A program made the position numbers and the translations under genes. DNA of 6,318 nucleotides. Source: Aquificaceae bacterium UBA2488 (GTDB lineage Bacteria > Aquificota > Aquificia > Aquificales > Aquificaceae). Shown one piece after another: positions 4,669-6,318 of this stretch; position 1 is the stretch's first letter, and each line of letters starts with the position of its first letter. The notes beneath the pieces are model-generated. The model worked only from the letters and a program-made list of their open reading frames with translations. It was not told the DNA's origin and ran no database searches. The stretch spans positions 298-6,615 of the forward strand of contig DDOS01000108.1 of NCBI GenBank assembly GCA_002341805.1, in the 5' to 3' direction.

Positions 4669-5541
4669 ATGTTAAAGGGAAGTATAACGGCACTTATCAC
4701 TCCATTTAAAAACGGCAATGTGGATTATGGGGCTCTTGAAAAACTCGTTGAGTTTCAAATAGAGGATGGGACAGATGGTATATTGGTGTGTGGAACATCT
4801 GGAGAGTCTCCTACCCTTAGCTACGAAGAGCATGAAGCTGTTATAGAGTTTGCAGTTAAAAGTTCTAAAAACCGTATTCATATAATGGCTGGGACAGGAG
4901 CAAACTCCACCGAAGAAGCCATAAGATTCACCTCTTTTGCAAAAGCCGTGGGAGCCAATAGCGCTTTATTGGTGGTGCCTTATTATAACAAACCCACCCA
5001 AGAAGGGCTCTATAGACATTTTTCTAAAATAGCCAAAGAGGTGGATATAGATATATATATATATAATATTCCATCTCGTACAGGTATAGAAATATCTGTG
5101 GATACGATGGAGCGCATTGCCAAAGAACACCCTAACATAAAAGGTTCCAAAGAATCAACCCCAAATATGGATAGAATATCAGAGATTTTAAAAAGAATAC
5201 CAAACTTTACAGTGTTCTCAGGAGATGATTCTCTTACCCTTCCAATGATGAGTCTTGGAGCAAAGGGCGTTGTATCTGTGGTAAGCAACATCATGCCAAA
5301 AGAGCTGAAAAAACTAACAGATTATGCTCTAAATGGAGATTACGAAAAAGCAAGAGAAATGCATTATTATCTATTAGATATGTTTAAGATACTTTTTATT
5401 GAAACAAATCCTGTACCTGTTAAAACAGCTTTATCTCTTATGAATATGGTTAAAAAAGAGTTTAGATTACCTCTTTGTGAGATGATACCTCAAAACGAAG
5501 AAAAGCTAAAGGAAGTGATGAAAAGATACAACCTTTTATGA
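4669..5541 (+). CDS. dapA: 4-hydroxy-tetrahydrodipicolinate synthase
   Basis: It condenses pyruvate with aspartate semialdehyde, the committed step of diaminopimelate/lysine synthesis feeding peptidoglycan and protein; cytoplasmic, usually a tetramer. The product is 290 aa, the standard length, a (beta/alpha)8 barrel. Catalytic features visible: Schiff-base Lys161 in GSKEST, Tyr132 and Arg137 in YNIPSRTG, Tyr105/Tyr106 in VPYYNKPTQEG, and GTSGES at 42-47, where the usual second Thr of the TTGE motif is Ser, a conservative change. The start MLKGSITALITPF fits the family and needs no extension. There is no ribosome site; a -10-like box lies 6 nt before the ATG. Its TGA overlaps the ATG of the next gene (ATGA), so the two are probably translationally coupled. 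An uninterrupted (AT)7A run at 5051-5065 encodes part of DIYIYN just before the catalytic tyrosine strand. Confidence 0.97.
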   Translation: MLKGSITALITPFKNGNVDYGALEKLVEFQIEDGTDGILVCGTSGESPTLSYEEHEAVIEFAVKSSKNRIHIMAGTGANSTEEAIRFTSFAKAVGANSALLVVPYYNKPTQEGLYRHFSKIAKEVDIDIYIYNIPSRTGIEISVDTMERIAKEHPNIKGSKESTPNMDRISEILKRIPNFTVFSGDDSLTLPMMSLGAKGVVSVVSNIMPKELKKLTDYALNGDYEKAREMHYYLLDMFKILFIETNPVPVKTALSLMNMVKKEFRLPLCEMIPQNEEKLKEVMKRYNLL

Positions 5542-6302
5542 ATATAGATTTTGATAGTTTTTTGGCTTTTAGAATAATAAATAAAAGTTTAGAGCCTATT
5601 AAAAAACCAGAGCTTATAAACCCAGAGGATTTACTTTTTATAGACCATCAAAAGCAAGAACTCATTAAAAATACCCATTGCTTTGTAAAGGGATATCTCA
5701 CAAACGATGTACTTCTTTGGGGAGCTCGTGGGTCTGGCAAATCGGCTCTTATAAAATCTATACTTTTTAAGTTTAAAGATGATGGTCTTAGGATAATACA
5801 AGCTTATAAATCAAATTTAGAAGATATATCAAATATTTATGATTATATACACGATAAACCCTATAGGTTTATCTTGTTTTTTGATGATCTTGTGTTTAGT
5901 GAAAAAGATGAGCTTTTTTCTTTGATGAAGGCTATATTAGAGGGGGATGTAGAGCAAAGACCAGATAACCTTTTGGTTTATGCTACATCAAATAGAAGAG
6001 ACCTCACCATAGAACGCACCTACGATGAAAAATTTCCAGAGGATACCAATAACGATGTATATGCCCTTGTGGATAGATTTGGTCTGAGGCTTGGGTTTTG
6101 GGGCTTTTCAAAAACCCAATATATAAATATTATAAAACATTATCTTGAAAAGCAAAATATAAAAATTGAAGATTGGGTTTATCAAGAGGCGGATAGGTTT
6201 GCTATGAATAGCGGTGGATACTCTGGGAGATGTGCAAAACAATTTATAAGATATCTAAATATAAAATTATGTTATAATAGTGTTTATGGCAGAGAAGATT
6301 GA
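5538..6302 (+). CDS. DUF815-type AAA+ ATPase
   Basis: The product is 254 aa. The Walker A motif GARGSGKS is at residues 62-69 (preceded by VLLW), Walker B is ILFFDD at 112-117, the sensor 1 region is YATSNRR at 148-154, DRF lies at 179-181, and the sensor 2-like GGYSGR ends at Arg231. The wording around these motifs (LLWGARGSGKS, LEGDVEQRPDNLLVYATSNRR) is characteristic of the DUF815 family of uncharacterised AAA+ ATPases. Its N-terminal region of about 60 aa seems short compared with many members. No membrane segment or signal is seen, so it is cytoplasmic. The biological role is unknown; the dapA link gives no clear functional clue. The start codon overlaps the dapA stop by 4 bp (ATGA) with no clear Shine-Dalgarno, implying coupled translation. 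The next gene begins inside its 3' end. Confidence 0.9.
   Translation: MNIDFDSFLAFRIINKSLEPIKKPELINPEDLLFIDHQKQELIKNTHCFVKGYLTNDVLLWGARGSGKSALIKSILFKFKDDGLRIIQAYKSNLEDISNIYDYIHDKPYRFILFFDDLVFSEKDELFSLMKAILEGDVEQRPDNLLVYATSNRRDLTIERTYDEKFPEDTNNDVYALVDRFGLRLGFWGFSKTQYINIIKHYLEKQNIKIEDWVYQEADRFAMNSGGYSGRCAKQFIRYLNIKLCYNSVYGRED
6270..6278 (+). promoter_or_regulatory. Extended -10 before the last gene
   Basis: TGTTATAAT is a perfect extended -10, ending 7 nt before the ATG at 6286. Transcription would begin almost at the start codon, again suggesting a leaderless mRNA. It lies inside the coding region of the AAA+ gene. No clear -35 is visible, but extended -10 promoters can work without one. Confidence 0.45.
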
Positions 6303-6318
6303 TATAAACCGTATTCAA
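6286..6318 (+). CDS. Start of an unidentified gene, cut by window edge
   Basis: An ATG at 6286 opens a frame that remains open to the end of the window (11 codons, MAEKIDINRIQ). It overlaps the last 17 bp of the AAA+ ATPase gene in another frame. Support comes from the extended -10 box 7 nt upstream and the same-strand gene dense context; there is no Shine-Dalgarno. Too little sequence is present to name a family. Confidence 0.45.
   Translation, partial: MAEKIDINRIQ

Noticed and set aside
5010..5294. Open frame on the - strand within dapA
   Set aside because: Antisense to conserved catalytic sequence, with no family resemblance and no start signals.
1..6318. CRISPR array, tRNA/rRNA gene, insertion sequence or defence island
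   Set aside because: No spaced repeats, cloverleaf sequences, rRNA-like stretches, transposase motifs or terminal inverted repeats were seen; nearly all sequence is explained by housekeeping and envelope genes.

Overview
This window looks like ordinary core-genome sequence from a low-GC member of the Aquificales, most like Hydrogenobaculum. The evidence is the AT-rich composition and the wording of several housekeeping proteins. The dihydrodipicolinate synthase carries KEST-PNMDRISEI, SGDDSLTLPMM and FIETNPVPVKTA, and L35 begins KVKMKTNR; from memory both resemble Aquifex-type proteins. The genus assignment is an inference, and no database search was possible.

Left block (1-3466, all +): the 3' part of a DinG/XPD-type iron-sulfur helicase gene, cut by the left edge of the window, then infC (IF3, non-ATG start), rpmI (L35) and proB (glutamate 5-kinase). 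The spacing is tight: 29 bp, 41 bp, and 0 bp between rpmI and proB. It probably forms one transcription unit joining DNA repair, translation and proline synthesis. rplT (L20), which usually follows rpmI, is absent and proB stands in its place.

Middle block (3467-4668): a small secreted protein that is one-third histidine (+) converges on a predicted outer-membrane beta-barrel protein (-). A strong hairpin between them can terminate both. The barrel gene has a full-consensus promoter (TTGACA, 17 bp, TGATATAAT). Its divergent partner dapA shares the 107-bp spacer, which contains A-tract direct repeats. The histidine-rich gene has a perfect Shine-Dalgarno and a small palindrome over its putative -10 box.

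Right block (4669-6318, +): dapA (lysine/peptidoglycan precursor synthesis) overlaps by ATGA a DUF815-type AAA+ ATPase. The start of a third gene runs off the right edge. Both dapA and this last gene have a -10-like box 6-7 nt before the ATG and no Shine-Dalgarno, which suggests leaderless transcripts.

I see no CRISPR array, tRNA, rRNA, transposon or defence system. The points most worth following are the histidine-rich peptide with its palindrome, the full-consensus promoter of the barrel gene, and the unconventional translation starts (infC, proB, dapA and the last gene).
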